Below are positions 24,311-36,539 of a stretch of DNA of 64,000 bases, one piece after another; within the stretch, counting starts at the first letter, position 1; each line of letters opens with the position of its first letter. The translations under genes were made by a program, and so were the position numbers. The notes below the pieces were generated by a model. It had not been told where the DNA came from, searched no databases, and saw only the letters and a list, made by a program, of their open reading frames with translations. This DNA comes from Chinchilla lanigera (taxonomy: Eukaryota > Chordata > Mammalia > Rodentia > Chinchillidae), in NCBI RefSeq assembly GCF_000276665.1, contig NW_004955429.1, positions 4,841,709 through 4,905,708 on the forward strand. Reading direction: 5' to 3'.

Positions 24311-25584
24311 TTAAGCTTTGAGAGGCCTCAGCTTGTGGACTCTCTCCACCCTCATTCTGTTCTAATACTTTTCACTGGGAAAGTCTCCTCCACTTTACAT
24401 TGCTTTTCCATTTCTCTCTCTTTCCTGTGGATTGTTCTACAATATCCCCAGTTGCTTACCAAGACACAGCGTGACTTGAAGGAAAGCAGCGACCAGCACC
24501 TATCATTAATGTAGTGGGAAGACTCCACGCATGGCTGCCTGGCAGACATTTAATAGCCCACAGAGCCCACGCCTCCCCTGGGTCTCTCTGCCTCGGGCCG
24601 TCTGCCTGGTGCTCTATCAGCCCATCTGCCTCCACCAGGCACCTGCTCTACTTTCCCCGGCACCGAACAACCCTACACCACCATCCACACAAAGCCCCTT
24701 CACACGCGTCCCCGTCACCCGAGCCTCTTCCTCCATGAGGTGCCCCCCTTGGGAGCTGCGAACTCCATACCTGAGGGAAAAGTGGCAGCGCTCACTCCAG
24801 CCGCTCGGGGAGGATGCAGCTTTTCAGCTGAGGAGCAAAGCTAAGCAGGGTTCCAAATAAACAAGAGAGGGAACGGGCAAAGGACATTTCGTCACAATTC
24901 CACAGCCCTGGAGTCAGACACTCCAGCCCTGCCAGTTCCTCATTATCCACATGCGGAGAGAAGAGCTCAAGGGTGGCTCACGCAGGCCCCTTCCAAACAG
25001 AAACACAATTCTAGTTCTTGTTCGGAATGTGCTTTGGTGCTAACATTTAAGTAGGGGTGTGTCTGGCTGTTTGCTATTCTGGGAATCCTTGTGGAAGGAA
25101 GTAATGAAGCTGCCGCATGAAGACAAGGCTGGGGAGATGCTGAAAAGCAGCTCTGTTTCCTCTTCCTGCCCCTCCCGGCCTCTGCAGAGAGAGAGAGGCA
25201 CAGAGAACGGGAGCTCAAAGTGGAAAACAAGTCCTTAGACACTGCCCGGAGCAGGAGTGGAGAAGAAGAAGTCAGAAAGGCTGGCGACTCCTCTGAGTCC
25301 CAAAGGGCTTCCCCGCTGGGACGGCAGACCTTCTGCAGAGCGGGGCTGGGGCAGGCACCAGATGGGCTGGGGACTGTGGAAAGCGGGAATCCAAGAAGTC
25401 ACCCACACAGCGTGCTCTGCAGACAGGTCACCGCAGGGGCTGCCAAAGCTGGCTTCAGTGCCACGCTCGGGTTACTTGGGCTGCGCCAGCCGACCCGCAG
25501 CAAAACATGAGGGGCCGTGCATCATTCGTTCCACACCTGCTGGGAGCCAGCAGCGGGGCTGGGGGCTTTCCTGAGTTTTCACTC

Positions 25585-25668
25585 TGGGGAGTTTTTGGTG
25601 CTGAGGATGGACTCGGGGTCTTGCTCGTGCTAAGCATATGCACAGTTACACTCGCGCCACCTTCCCTG
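25585..25668 (-). mobile_element. old ID fragment
   Basis: 'ggtgctgaggatggactcgg' and 'cttgctcgtgctaagcat' match an inverted ID. Confidence 0.65.
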
Positions 25669-25877
25669 AGAATCATCCCTGGGTCAAGATTAGGTAGGCT
25701 GCAGACTCTTAGGGAAAGGTGTCTCTTCCTTGTTTACAATGATCTTGGTTTTCTGTCTCTAAGACGGAGCTTCCTAAATTGTTTTGAGATGTTCTGTTTT
25801 GGGGGACGTCACGGAGAGTCGCTGTTTAATGTGGCTATACAGCCTCTCTGGGTGTCCCACAGCAGCCAGAGCACTAT

Positions 25878-26047
25878 TTTATTTATTTATTTTTATTTTT
25901 TATCTTTTTCAAACAGGGTTTTACTATGCGGTTCAGGCTAGCCTTGAACTCACTATGTAGCCCAGACTGGCCTCAAACTCACAGCGATCCTCCTGCCTCA
26001 GCCTCCTGAATGCTGGGATTACAGGCCTGTGCCACCATGCCCAGCTT
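25878..26047 (-). mobile_element. B1 SINE
   Basis: Inverted B1 with a (TTTA)n-type tail on the plus strand. Confidence 0.93.
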
Positions 26048-26674
26048 GTATGTTTAAACTATAACATGATCCTGCTGCATGCAAAGCAAGAATGCATTTC
26101 CCAGCCCTCCCTATGTTATTGGAGCCTTGTACTAACCCTGGTCAATGCAATGTGGGAAGAGGTGAAGTGAGCAATTTGATCCTGGCCCCTGGGCCTCGTA
26201 AGTAATCCTCCGTGCTCTCTTTACCCTTGGCCAGCTGAATCCAAAGAATTAAGTGGGAGCCTCTGCTGCATGAAGTATAGTGACGGGACAATGGGACTGT
26301 GGGTGGCCACCTGCGAGATTCACCAAGCTGGGAACAACACACTGTCCTACCAGCAAGGAGGAAATCAAAATCACACAAAGCCACCAAGGTTAGAGAGCTG
26401 ATACAACAGTGAGCCTCTTGGACTGATACACACAGTCCACTGGATGCTCACAGGGCCATGTTTTCTAGCTCTCTTGTTAATATTATCAGGGTCATTACTA
26501 CATGCAGACTGGCACAGAAATCACAGCTGATCCAGGCCACAACATTCCTCCCAAGAACTTTAAACACTGAAGTCAACGATGATAAGGATTTCTGGTTTGA
26601 CCTCAGATAAAATAGAAATAGCCCTTCCCCTAGCCCCCAAAGCATTCTTGTGCCAACTGTTGATTAAAGTTAAT

Positions 26675-26960
26675 TAATCAATGGATTGATTTATTCATTC
26701 ATTCACACAAATATTTAGTCAGTGCCTATTCTATGCAACAAAAGGAGTTAGGAGAAGGAGTGGTGACACGGTGCTGAACAGAGACCAAATTCCCTTCCCT
26801 CATACAGGAGTCAACATAATCAGGGAGACAGAGCACAAACAATATGCAATCTAAGTGTCACACAGCGATAAGTGCTTTGAAGAATAAACAAGATAAGGGA
26901 ACAGACGCTGATGGGGTATTTTAGAAAAGACTTCCAGGCACAGGCATCCCTAGCTGTCAC
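26675..26960 (-). mobile_element. L2 3' end
   Basis: 'attcattcattcacacaaat' followed by 'agtcagtgcctattctatgc', then 'gcgataagtgctttgaagaa', in the order of inverted L2 3' sequence. Confidence 0.7.
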
Positions 26961-27284
26961 TGCCCAGGCTGCTTCTCCATGGGAGGCTGCCAGCAGGGAT
27001 GGGAGAGGCAAGCAGGTGGACAGATTACCTGCACACGGGTTTCATGACCTCTGGGGTCAAAGCAAAAGCAGACACCTCAGGCCTGCAGTGAGCAGATGGA
27101 GGCACCCCAAAGAGTGAATGTCCCCCAGGACCACACCGAGGAACCCATGGCTTTCAACAGGAACATGATACAGTTAGATTCAGATTCCACCAACGATTCG
27201 TAAGTGCCGACTCTGACAAACGTACTAGGTAGTACATTTCCACACTGTCATTTACCTACTAGCCATGGAACCTTCATTGACTAG

Positions 27285-27400
27285 AGCTATTCTTGGGGTG
27301 ACCATATGCCCGACTTTGCCCAAACAATATTGGGTTACAACTGTTGCCAGGGAGACTATTTATAGTGTTCTCAAAAGAGTCCAGATTTGTACAATAAGCT
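27285..27400. mobile_element. old MITE-like fragment
   Basis: 'ggggtgaccatatgcccgac' and 'ctattaatag'-like centre resemble a palindromic mammalian DNA element whose ends read GGTGACCATAT. I cannot name it. Confidence 0.4.
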
Positions 27401-28369
27401 TCTCTACTACCTAAGGGATCTGATGAACGCAAAGTCCCCAGGCTAGTCTACTTTGCCTTTTCTTCAATAGTTACTGCGTGCTTCCCACAGGCTCGATGTT
27501 CCTTCAGGTGCTGGAATGCCAAGGTAAAGAGACACCTGCTTGCCCTGGAATGCCGCACTGTGACTGGGTGAAACAGAGACACGGACAAATAGGGGACAGG
27601 GTGTGATGATAGATGTGGACATGCGTTATTACGGGTGGATGATGTGAACCTCAGAAAGTGGCCTCCTGACAGTCATCCATCAAGCTGACCAGAACTGGAA
27701 AGGAAGCCACGCTCTTTCACAGCACTGTATTCACCCAGAACAAAGGGGGATCTTGAAAATCTAACTTGGATTCTCCCTCTCCATTTGCAATCTTGTCATC
27801 CATCTCTTCCAAAACTCCAGCCCTCTAAATGCTGGCGTGCTTGGGGCCATCCCTCAGACCTATCATTCTGCACACAGATCCAGTCACAGAACATCTCTCA
27901 TGGACCCCAGCATCCTGTCCACACCAGTCGGCACGTCCAAATGCAACCAGTATCTCTCCCAGGATGTGCAATACACTTCTCAGTCCTAACACAGCCAATA
28001 GATTTCTGCTCCCCAACCCCACGCCATAAACCCCTCTCCTCTCTTCCCCCTGAATGCTTTCCCGTTTAGGCAAATGGAGACCCCATTCTTCCAGCTTCCC
28101 CGGGCCAAAACTTCTGAAGACAGTTTTGACCCCTCTTCTTCTCTTACATACCACAGCCAATCTTTTAGCAAATTCTTTCAGCTTTCCCTTCAATATACAT
28201 CTGGAATCTGTCTTCTTATCACCACCTGCTTATCACCAGCTGGCCCAAACTAGCACTGTCTCTTGCCTGGTTTACTTCTGAACCCTCCTAATGGGCGCCC
28301 TGCCCTCCCCCCAGCCCCATCTGGGTTATGTTGGATACCGAATCAGGTATTACCTTTTATTTATATTTG

Positions 28370-28556
28370 TTTGTTTATGTTTCAGTACTGGGGATTGAAC
28401 CCAGGGCCTTCACACTGAACTTTACCCCCAGCACTTTTTCTTTTTTATTTTGATGCAGAGTCTCAGTAAGTCACAAAATTGCCCAGGCTGGGTTCAACTT
28501 GTGATTCTCCAGTCTTAGTCTCTCAGAGTGCTGGGATTATAGGCATGCACCACCAA
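28370..28556 (-). mobile_element. B1-dID SINE inside L2
   Basis: Inverted ID part ('ggggattgaacccagggcc') followed by inverted B1 part ('gtgctgggattataggcatg'). Confidence 0.88.
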
Positions 28557-28829
28557 CAGTACCTTTCAAAAGACAAGTCCAACTTGAAGTCGGCTCCTCA
28601 CCTCTTTGGATATAAAACCAAGTCCTTATTAGTTCCACAGGTCCGGTGGCATGCTGGCCTGGGATGACCTCACAACCTTTTCTCCATGCTTTTCATCTTC
28701 TCACTGATCTTTGCACAGGTTGGACACCCCAATGAGGCTGTCCCTGATATCCCCTCTCACAGTTTTCCCCACCCCCACTCCTTATTTCCCTGCCTTATTT
28801 TTCCCTATATCCTTATTTCTAGCTAATAC

Positions 28830-29010
28830 GGTTGTTAGATAAAATATAGGCTGCCCAGTCAAATGTGAATATTGGACATACGATGAGTAATTTTTCAGTA
28901 CATGTGTATCCCATGCAATATTTGGGACATACTTATTCTAAAAATAAAACATCCACTTTTTTACCTGATTCTGGGACTCTTGTGGTTTTATGTAGTAAAT
29001 TTGGCAAACA
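28830..29010. mobile_element. palindromic MITE-like DNA element inside L2
   Basis: Begins 'gttgttagataaaatatagg' plus 'ctgcccagtcaaat', has a central 'tgtatcccatgcaatattt' / 'gggacatacttattc' and ends in 'gtaaatttggcaaac', a diverged inverted copy of the start. Confidence 0.6.
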
Positions 29011-30149
29011 TGCCCTCTAACATGCTCCATAGCTTATTTATTTATAATTGTCTGTCTCTGTCACCCATCCCATCCCAGTTTGGTCCTTAGAATATAAATC
29101 CAATGTAGGCAAGAATTTTTTACTCCGCCTTCTTCACTGCTGGGCTCCCAGCAGCTAAAACAGTGACCACTTGCTTAATATTTGTTGCATGAATGAATAA
29201 GTGAAGAAAATGCGCACCGTCCTGCCTCTGAAACGTCTATGAATTGCTCCGATGGCTGGAGAGTTACTTTAAATCCGTCCGTTCTAACTGCCCCCTCTAG
29301 AGTCTGGCTGATTTCTTTGAGGACCAGCTCAGGGGCTGGATTCCTGCGGAATGACAGCAGCCCAGCAAATGAGAGGGGCGGTGCGCTGGGTGGGGGCTTA
29401 TCTCTCGCTGGACTCCTCTGACCCTGGGGCCAGCAAGGAGGGCTCGGCTGTGGGGCACACAGACAGACTCATCTGTTAAGACTCAGGGATTTTTTTTTTT
29501 GCCAGCATTTAGGAAGCTAAAGGTTTCCTGCATTTCACTGGGGGATTTCGCCCTCCTAATTGTATTTTCTTCTGTCTCGCTTAGTTTTGCATTTTCAGTG
29601 TGGATGAGTCATGTGCTGCTTCCCTTTCACATTTTAAAAGACACCCACCTTTTCCCCTGTGCACAATCCCGACTCCCACGCTCCGCGCCGCACTCCCGCC
29701 AGTCTTCACCAACTGGCCCCTGAATGAACCTGGCCAAGCGCGGGGCGGGGTGCCTGGAACTGCGCGGCCTAGGGACACGCTGCCTCCAGGCCACCCTGGG
29801 ACAGGCTTGGGATCTCAGTCACCAGACGCTGGGCAGCAGGAGTCCTCCTGCCACCCAAGCTCCCTGCAAAACTTCCTTGGAACACACGCTTCTGGAAACT
29901 CCCTACGGAAAAGACAAGTCTATTATAAACACAAGGAAAAGGAAACTGCCCAGAGAACATGTACCGAAACGGTCTAACAACTCCCAACGTTTGCATTAAA
30001 ATATAAAGAAGATTCAGCGTCCTATCCATTATCCAGAGGTACAAGCACGCCCCTGCCGATCTGATCTGCGAAGTAAAACACCCCCAAACTCTGAGCTCTA
30101 ACTCTAAAAGCTGCAAAAGTTCGCCTCGCACACGCACTGCCTCATGGGA

Positions 30150-30960
30150 TCCCTCAACCAATGAATGGAAACGCTGCCCGCCCGGAGGCGGCTGCGCCAA
30201 GACAGCTCCCTCCGCGACCGCGCGGGGAAGTTCCCCAGGAGCGCGGCGAGGGTCTGTCCCCGCCGAGCGCTGGCGCACACCCCGAGCGCTGCCCGGCTGC
30301 ACACGGGCATCGCCCACCCCGCCTGCGACTCAGAATCAGTCCTGCCCGGAACCGCAGCTCTCTGCTCCGTGTGGAAAGCGCAGCCCCACACCCGCAAGGA
30401 ACAGGCTTCCCTTCCGNNNNNNNNNNNNNNNNNNNNNNNNNNNNNNNNNNNNNNNNNNNNNNNNNNNNNNNNNNNNNNNNNNNNNNNNNNNNNNNNNNNN
30501 NNNNNNNNNNNNNNNNNNNNNNNNNNNNNNNNNNNNNNNNNNNNNNNNNNNNNNNNNNNNNNNNNNNNNNNNNNNNNNNNNNNNNNNNNNNNNNNNNNNN
30601 NNNNNNNNNNNNNNNNNNNNNNNNNNNNNNNNNNNNNNNNNNNNNNNNNNNNNNNNNNNNNNNNNNNNNNNNNNNNNNNNNNNNNNNNNNNNNNNNNNNN
30701 NNNNNNNNNNNNNNNNNNNNNNNNNNNNNNNNNNNNNNNNNNNNNNNNNNNNNNNNNNNNNNNNNNNNNNNNNNNNNNNNNNNNNNNNNNNNNNNNNNNN
30801 NNGCTGGGCCCCAGGCGGCTGCCCCGCGCCCGCCCCGGCTCCGGGCCAGGCCCCAACAGGTGACGGCCTTTCTTGCCCCGGCCTCAGGCTGCCGGGTTCC
30901 CTGCTGCAAACCACCCACTCTGCAGCCCGGCGAGGAAGGAAAACATTGCACACGAGATTA
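30150..30960. promoter_or_regulatory. CpG island interrupted by an assembly gap
   Basis: Both sides of the N run are GC-rich with dense CpG (for example 30175-30330 and 30803-30860), unlike the AT-rich introns around. An inverted CCAAT box (ATTGG on the minus strand) occurs near 30158. It lies about 9.5 kb 5' of the KIAA1217 exon, suiting an alternative promoter. Any first exon may be hidden in the gap; none with a phase-1 donor was found in the visible parts. Confidence 0.7.
30417..30802. other. assembly gap (386 N)
   Basis: A run of N inside a CpG island. Reading frames running through it are not real. Confidence 0.99.
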
Positions 30961-31560
30961 GGGAAGGGAACCTCCGCTGGAAGCCAGTGCCCTGCCCTCT
31001 TGAAAATCTCAGGAGCACAGTGAGACTGACCCCAAATCGGCTGATTTACCTATTAATGAGCAGCGAATTCCGGGGCCTCCAAAATTAAGTGCAGTCCCTT
31101 ATTAAAAAAAGAAAAAATGGAGCGGGGGAAGGGGGAGAAACAGTAAGTGCTGAATGTTGTGAAATAAACACTTGCCGGAACTAACTTGTTGGAACCTGAT
31201 TAGCATCTATGAAAAGGTAGTGTAACTTCCACACAATCCGTTTCAGCCTCCTAATCCGCACTTTAAAAAGTTTTTGCTCATTTGCCTTCACTTTCTCCGA
31301 CTGCTCCCATTCCCCCCAACACACACGCACGGATCACAACTCTGAAAAGTGACCTAATACATCAACCTTCCAAATCTCTCAGGTTAATTCCTTTAAGACA
31401 TCTGAAAAGGAATTAAAACGCTTTTCTTTGGATGGGCAGAGTTACATCCAACAGACTTATTCTCCTTTTAAACTACCTACAAATATTTATTTTGTGCTGT
31501 ACTCGGTTCTTGAAAAACTGGCAAATTTCCCAGAAAGTGAAAATAGGAGTCACGATGTCC

Positions 31561-31600
31561 ACAAAAAAAAAAAAAAGAAAGAAAGAAAGAAAGAAAGAAA
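31561..31600. repeat. poly-A and (GAAA)n microsatellite
   Basis: Fourteen A followed by about six GAAA units; no SINE body is attached. Confidence 0.93.
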
Positions 31601-32279
31601 ACATAAGACACATGTGCCCTGCTATTTCAGATATCTAAAAGTAACACAACGGCTGGAGGAGGAATGTGAGCTTAAACTGCTGGGCCTGTATCCTTTGAGG
31701 GAAAGGGCCACAACGCGCAGCCTGCTGACCATAACTTGACCCGATTTGTAGGCCACTTGGGCAAGGTTTTACATTGATTTGGATCACAAATGCGTGTGGA
31801 ACAATGGCTGGCCCAGCCCCAGATTATGACCTTGGGTCACCTGTGTGTTTTGGCAGCGCAGGGGACATATTTTAGCCAGTTGGGACATAATATGCGGAAG
31901 CCCTAAAGGACAAAGGATATAGACCAAAAGGAAAGTAGACGTGCCAAGGAATGGGTTATACCCATGTTAGGAGAGGAGGAAAAGAGCCCCTGGATTCCTA
32001 AGAGCATTCTTGGTGAAATCCAACAAGCAGTGAGGCTTCTAGAGAAGGAAAGCGGCACCTTGGCAGTGTGAATGCAAGCACTTGGGTTTTCAGGGCAGGT
32101 TACTCAAGGTCTCCAGGACTCTGCAACAGAACGACCTGGTAATCTCACACAGTATGCAGTTCCATTGCCAGCGAACACCCCGTGAGCCTTACTGTTTCCT
32201 TCCGTATAGAATGCTCATGAAGGAAAAACCCGTGTTCAGGCTCCTAGGTCCAGATGATTATGATTCTTATGTACCTGGG

Positions 32280-32463
32280 GTTTTTTGTTTGTTTGTTTTT
32301 GTTTCTGTTTTTATTTTGTCTTTTTGAGACTGGGTCTCGCTGTGCAGTTCAGGCTGGCCTTGAGCTCACTTTGTAGCTCGGGCTGGTCTCAAACTCGCAA
32401 TGATCCTCCTGCCTCAACCTTCCGAGTGCCGGGATTACAGGTATGAGCCACCACATCCAGCTA
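32280..32463 (-). mobile_element. B1 SINE
   Basis: Full inverted B1 with a (GTTT)n tail on the plus strand. Confidence 0.94.
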
Positions 32464-33380
32464 ACTGTTGTATATTTGTCTTCGAATCATTGATGCGAAG
32501 GTATCAATGGGGGGTGCGGTATTAGGAGGGATGTCAGTCTGTGCCAGATGTCTCTCGGCCTTCCACCTGACGTGCTTTCATGTGGGAAGAGCCCACTGTT
32601 AGCAGCTCCCGTTTGTTATCTGACACAGTACGAAGCCCAAACCCCCGAGATGAAGCTGACCACCTCAGCCTGTCGTGGTGGCCAGTGACACAAACACAGT
32701 GGGCCTGTGTGTCCTCCTGACTAGCTCCATCCAAATAGAAAAGATCTCCTGATAGAGGTAGATGGTGCTTTCTTGGGGATGTTTGCAAAATGTGAGAGCA
32801 AAACTTCAGGCCTCTGTTGATTCCCAGATGGATAATATGTGGGAAACTCCCCCATCGGGTCTGAAATTCCCAGTGTCTGAACAGGCCAAGGAGCCCTCTC
32901 TGCTGCCCACTGGTTTGAGTTACCCCGGCCCTCTCCTGCACACTAGCAAAGCCACCTCTAGGCAGCTATTCCTGGAAGCAAAGCCCTTTGTGGAAGGCAC
33001 AAAAGAACAAGGCAACAGGAAAAAGGTGATTAATGTAAATCACCAAGTACCATGAAATTGATACATACGTTTACGGTAACACTTTCTAATCATTCTGTAG
33101 TGAAAAACTTCTACTGGTTAAATCACTGGCCCTTTGTTCCTCCTCAAGAACATGGACTAAAAATAACTTGAGACAGCACAAGATTCAGGACCTTGTGTGC
33201 AAACCCTTCCACATGTCTGTCCCCAAAGCGTATGGACCTTACCAAGAACTTTTCACTGATTGTCAGTTTCTCAGAGCTGGATTCTACAAGCTACATAAAC
33301 TCCGTAACTCAGATCAGCATGAAAAATACTATTGTCAAGTGTTGTTACTGGGAAGATGTTCTTTCCAAATGACATACTCT

Positions 33381-33496
33381 GGGCGCTGGGGATTTAGCTC
33401 AGCGGCATGGCGCCTGCCTAGCAAGCGCAAGGTTGTGAGTTCAATTCCCGGTACTGGAAAAAAAACCAAAACCCAAAAAAAAAAAAAAAAAAAAAA
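33381..33496 (+). mobile_element. young ID SINE
   Basis: Target copies CCAAATGACATACTCT (33365-33380) and CCAAATGACACACTCT (33497-33512) flank it. The A-tail is over 20 nt long. Confidence 0.95.
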
Positions 33497-34025
33497 CCAA
33501 ATGACACACTCTCTGAACTAGAAGTACACTGTGCTTTTTGGTTTAATTTAATGTCTAGCTTTAAAAATTGCTATTACAATCCAATCTGCCTACTGCTGTA
33601 CCTTGCTGGGGAAGTGAGAAGAACTTGAAATTTGATTTTCTTCCAATCGTATAGAGAGCTACAATGACAATACCAAGGGGCTAAAGTTTCAACTTCATTT
33701 CTGTTAACCGGTTAAGGTGTAGGACTATTTCTAGGCTAGGGGCTCCGTTTGTTGCAATTTATGAATTGAAATAACCTAACATACATGAAAAAGTGTCATT
33801 TAAGAGAAAGGACAAGTGATAAGATAAAAGGGTGCTGCTCTAAGATAAAAGGCAAAGGTGATTTTTACTCATAGCTCGTAGGACTGGGCTACTACTATTG
33901 GTTTGGATAATGCAATTTAAGTGTCATCTGTCATGATTAAGCACAAGAATCACAAACAGTTGTGGATGATTTCGCAGAAAGCCTATTTAATTACAGGGCA
34001 GTGGAAAAGCATGCCAATTTTCTTT

Positions 34026-34124
34026 TTTTTTTTTTTTTGGTTTTTCCCCGGTACCAGGAACCGAACTCACGACCTTGCGCTTGCCAGGCAGGCGCTTTTG
34101 CCGCTGAGCTAAATCCCCAGCCCC
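34026..34124 (-). mobile_element. young ID SINE
   Basis: GCCAATTTTCTTT repeats at 34013 and 34125-34137. The body matches the window's ID consensus closely. Confidence 0.95.
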
Positions 34125-35010
34125 GCCAATTTTCTTTATATAAGTTTTTCCAGAAAGAAACCATTTCTAGAACCAAGCATAAGTGGACTTGTCCTAATAT
34201 ATATTTAAATTGTTTCCCTTTGAACCCTACTAGCAGCAAAATAGTCTAGGATAAAAGCATTAGGACACAAAAGAAATAATTAATGCTCACTGAAGTCCTT
34301 AAATGTACTTTTCACAGGAATTGATAACCGTGAGTGTAAAACAAAACAAAGAGAAAAATAAGACAACAAAAATGTTTCCAGCGAAGGCTGCAGGTTGGAT
34401 GTATATTACATGTTCCCCATTTTTCAAGGGGCAGGCTGCCTGTGTGCCACCCTGTGAGTCAGAAAGAAAGGACTTCCAACAACTGCAAAAACATTTGCGT
34501 AATAGGACAGTGCGGCGAATGTGAAATGTAGACTTTCCTGTCCTGGTTTTGACAGCGCAGTGTCAGGTGGCCAGAGTCACCTTCTACTTAAATATAAACC
34601 TGAGCACTTGGGAGAGGGACAGGGGACACTATTAATAATTCCAACTGGACAATAAGGAGCCATGACCGTCCTGCTAAACCAGCACAGATGGCCACTTGCG
34701 TGTGATCCAAGAGAAGCCCTGTGCACTTCTCAGGTTTCCAAAAGTGAAACAAACCATGGTGTTTTGAGTTTCCCCATAAATTCTCTGCGAGAGAATTTTA
34801 AGCATTAATTAACGCAAAGGTGCAATTCTCCTCAGAGCCATATTGCAAGCCCACCACCAGTTTTACATCAGAAAATGAAACTTCTACACTATGACACCTG
34901 TCTGTATGATTCATCCCACACCCCTCACCTCCTCTGGAAAGCCTTGTGCTCTGTGTTAAAGTCTTTCTCAATTTAAAAAAAAAAAAAATTAGTGCATGCT
35001 TGCAGCACAT

Positions 35011-35105
35011 TTTTTTTTGTCTTTTTTTTTTTTTGGTACAGGGAATCAAACTCTGGACCTTGTGCTTGCCAGGCAGGTGCTTGTGCCACTAAAGTATATC
35101 CCCGG
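35011..35105 (-). mobile_element. ID SINE in the A-tail of a B1
   Basis: Inverted ID directly 5' (plus strand) of an inverted B1. Both share one outer duplication GCTTGCAGCAC(A) at about 34998-35008 and 35230-35240. Confidence 0.88.
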
Positions 35106-35230
35106 CCTTTTTTCTTTTGTCCTTTTGAGGGCCTTGAGCTCATACTGTAGCCCAGGATGGCCTCGAACTCGCAATGATCCTCCTGCCTCAGCCTCCCGAG
35201 TGCTGGCATTACAGGTGTGCGCACACCCGG
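35106..35230 (-). mobile_element. B1 SINE
   Basis: Inverted B1 with a small deletion after CCTTTTGAG. It is the probable host of the ID at 35011-35105. Confidence 0.9.
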
Positions 35231-35339
35231 CTTGCAGCACACATTATGATATGCATCATGGGGAGTTGGTACCTGCACATAATGCATTTTACTTTTTCTT
35301 TGTTAAAAAGCAGGGATATCACAGATATGACCAAGCCAA

Positions 35340-35411
35340 TCTCTCTCTCTTTCTCTCTCTCTCTCTTCTCCCCTTCTCTTTTTCCTTCCCTCCTTCCCTC
35401 CTTTTCTTTCT
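35340..35411. repeat. (CT)n / pyrimidine microsatellite
   Basis: CT units grading into CCTT units; it forms the tail side of the following inverted B1-dID. Confidence 0.95.
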
Positions 35412-35412
35412 T

Positions 35413-35588
35413 GTACTGGGGAGTGAACCCAGGGCCTTCACAATGAGCTACATCCTAGACTTCTTTTTTCTGAGACAGTCTCACTAAGTCACTAAGCTGC
35501 CCAGGCTGGGCTCAAACTTGTGATCCAATTCTCCAGCCTCATCCTCCCAGACTTCGGGGATCACCGGCACGCTTGCTCTACCACACCC
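35413..35588 (-). mobile_element. B1-dID SINE
   Basis: Inverted ID part ('gagtgaacccagggcc') then inverted B1 part ('gcctcatcctcccagac'). Confidence 0.87.
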
Positions 35589-36446
35589 TTCCCCGAGTAA
35601 TCATTCGTATCTGCAGTATTTTCCTCATAGTGTAGCCAGACTTTCCTTGGATGAAGTCCTTAAAATTCCAGAGCTGGAGGGAGACCTGCTAGCCAAGATG
35701 GGAGGCCCCCTCGGCCCCCAATACGCAGGTCTCCCCTTTCAGATGCCCGGGAATGCCCTGCCCTCCATACAAATTCCACATGCAGGAATATAATATAAAA
35801 CACAGGCCCAGCATGTTAATGCTTTAAGCATATTTGCTTTCTTTTTTGAGAGAACCCATTGATGTTCCTTTTTATGGAGGTTTCTTTTATCTCGCCTCAG
35901 TCAGAGCAGCGGCCCCTATGGAAAGCTGGGTTCCCTTCCGCTCTGCTCCGGTCGCCACAGCCCAAGTCTGGGTTCCAGGTGCAACTTTTCATTGAAAATT
36001 GCAACACCACGCTGGTGCCTTTCACTGCAGAGCGAGCAGAACCATGGCCTGCTCCCCAGAGCTGCCGGGAGGCTCCGCGCGGAACCCGGGAGGAAGCGCG
36101 GAGTTGCGCAGGTACAGGCACGCTCTGGGGTCCAGCTTGTCACTGTACCCAGCATGCCTTACTAGCCTTCCACAGAGATCTATATGGTGGGCGCGGGCTG
36201 CCCTAACCCACTCTCCGCTCTGTATTTTCCCGCGTGCTTCACTCAAGGCAGGAGAGGGGCAACAAACAGGGGAAGCCGATCGCACCTCCACACCCCGAGC
36301 CCTAGTGAGCGCTTCTCCCTGCGGTGCCCACAGCCATGGGGCAGAGGGGGAAACTGAGGCCCAGGGAGCTCCTGAGAGTCTGGCTCCCCTTCTCCTTTCT
36401 CTAGGCTCTTAATTTGCTCTGCCCCTCTCTCATCCTCTTTTCTTAC

Positions 36447-36501
36447 CACCAAAGTCAGAGGAAATGGTCCTGGATGACACAATCACCCTAATTCTTGCCA
36501 T
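36447..36501 (-). CDS. candidate alternative first coding exon of KIAA1217
   Basis: On the minus strand an ATG with A at -3 and G at +4 opens 18 codons (MARIRVIVSSRTISSDFG) plus one base. It ends at GGTG|GTAAGA, a good donor. The leftover G is exactly what the exon at 20938 needs, because that exon starts with AA and completes a GAA codon, so splicing would read ...DFG-E-HRKGNL in frame. The frame stays open upstream to another ATG at 36807, so the true start could be earlier. CpG-rich DNA at 36540-36830 lies immediately 5' of it, as expected for a promoter. No homology to a known KIAA1217 N-terminus is recognised; the call rests on phase, donor, start context and CpG content. Confidence 0.35.
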
Positions 36502-36539
36502 ACTGAGAGGAAAAGTAAAACCAGGCTTGGTAAAGGCAG

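Larger units (their letters stand above)
27735..29215 (+). mobile_element. L2 element with two nested insertions
   Basis: The L2 3' portion is recognisable in pieces: 'ttcttatcaccacctgc', 'tctcttgcctggtttact', 'ccctgatatcccctctcac', 'tattgtctgtctctg'-like sequence and the 3' end 'atttgttgcatgaatgaat'. It is interrupted by a B1-dID (28370-28556) and a MITE-like element (28830-29010). Confidence 0.72.

Noticed and set aside
29769..30317. 182-codon minus-strand frame at the CpG island
   Set aside because: Low-complexity G/R/P-rich start typical of CpG DNA, no known motif, no clear donor.
30104..30961. Several long open frames (200-266 codons) on both strands
   Set aside because: Most of each frame is the run of N. 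The real flanks are CpG-island sequence open in many frames with no recognisable protein.
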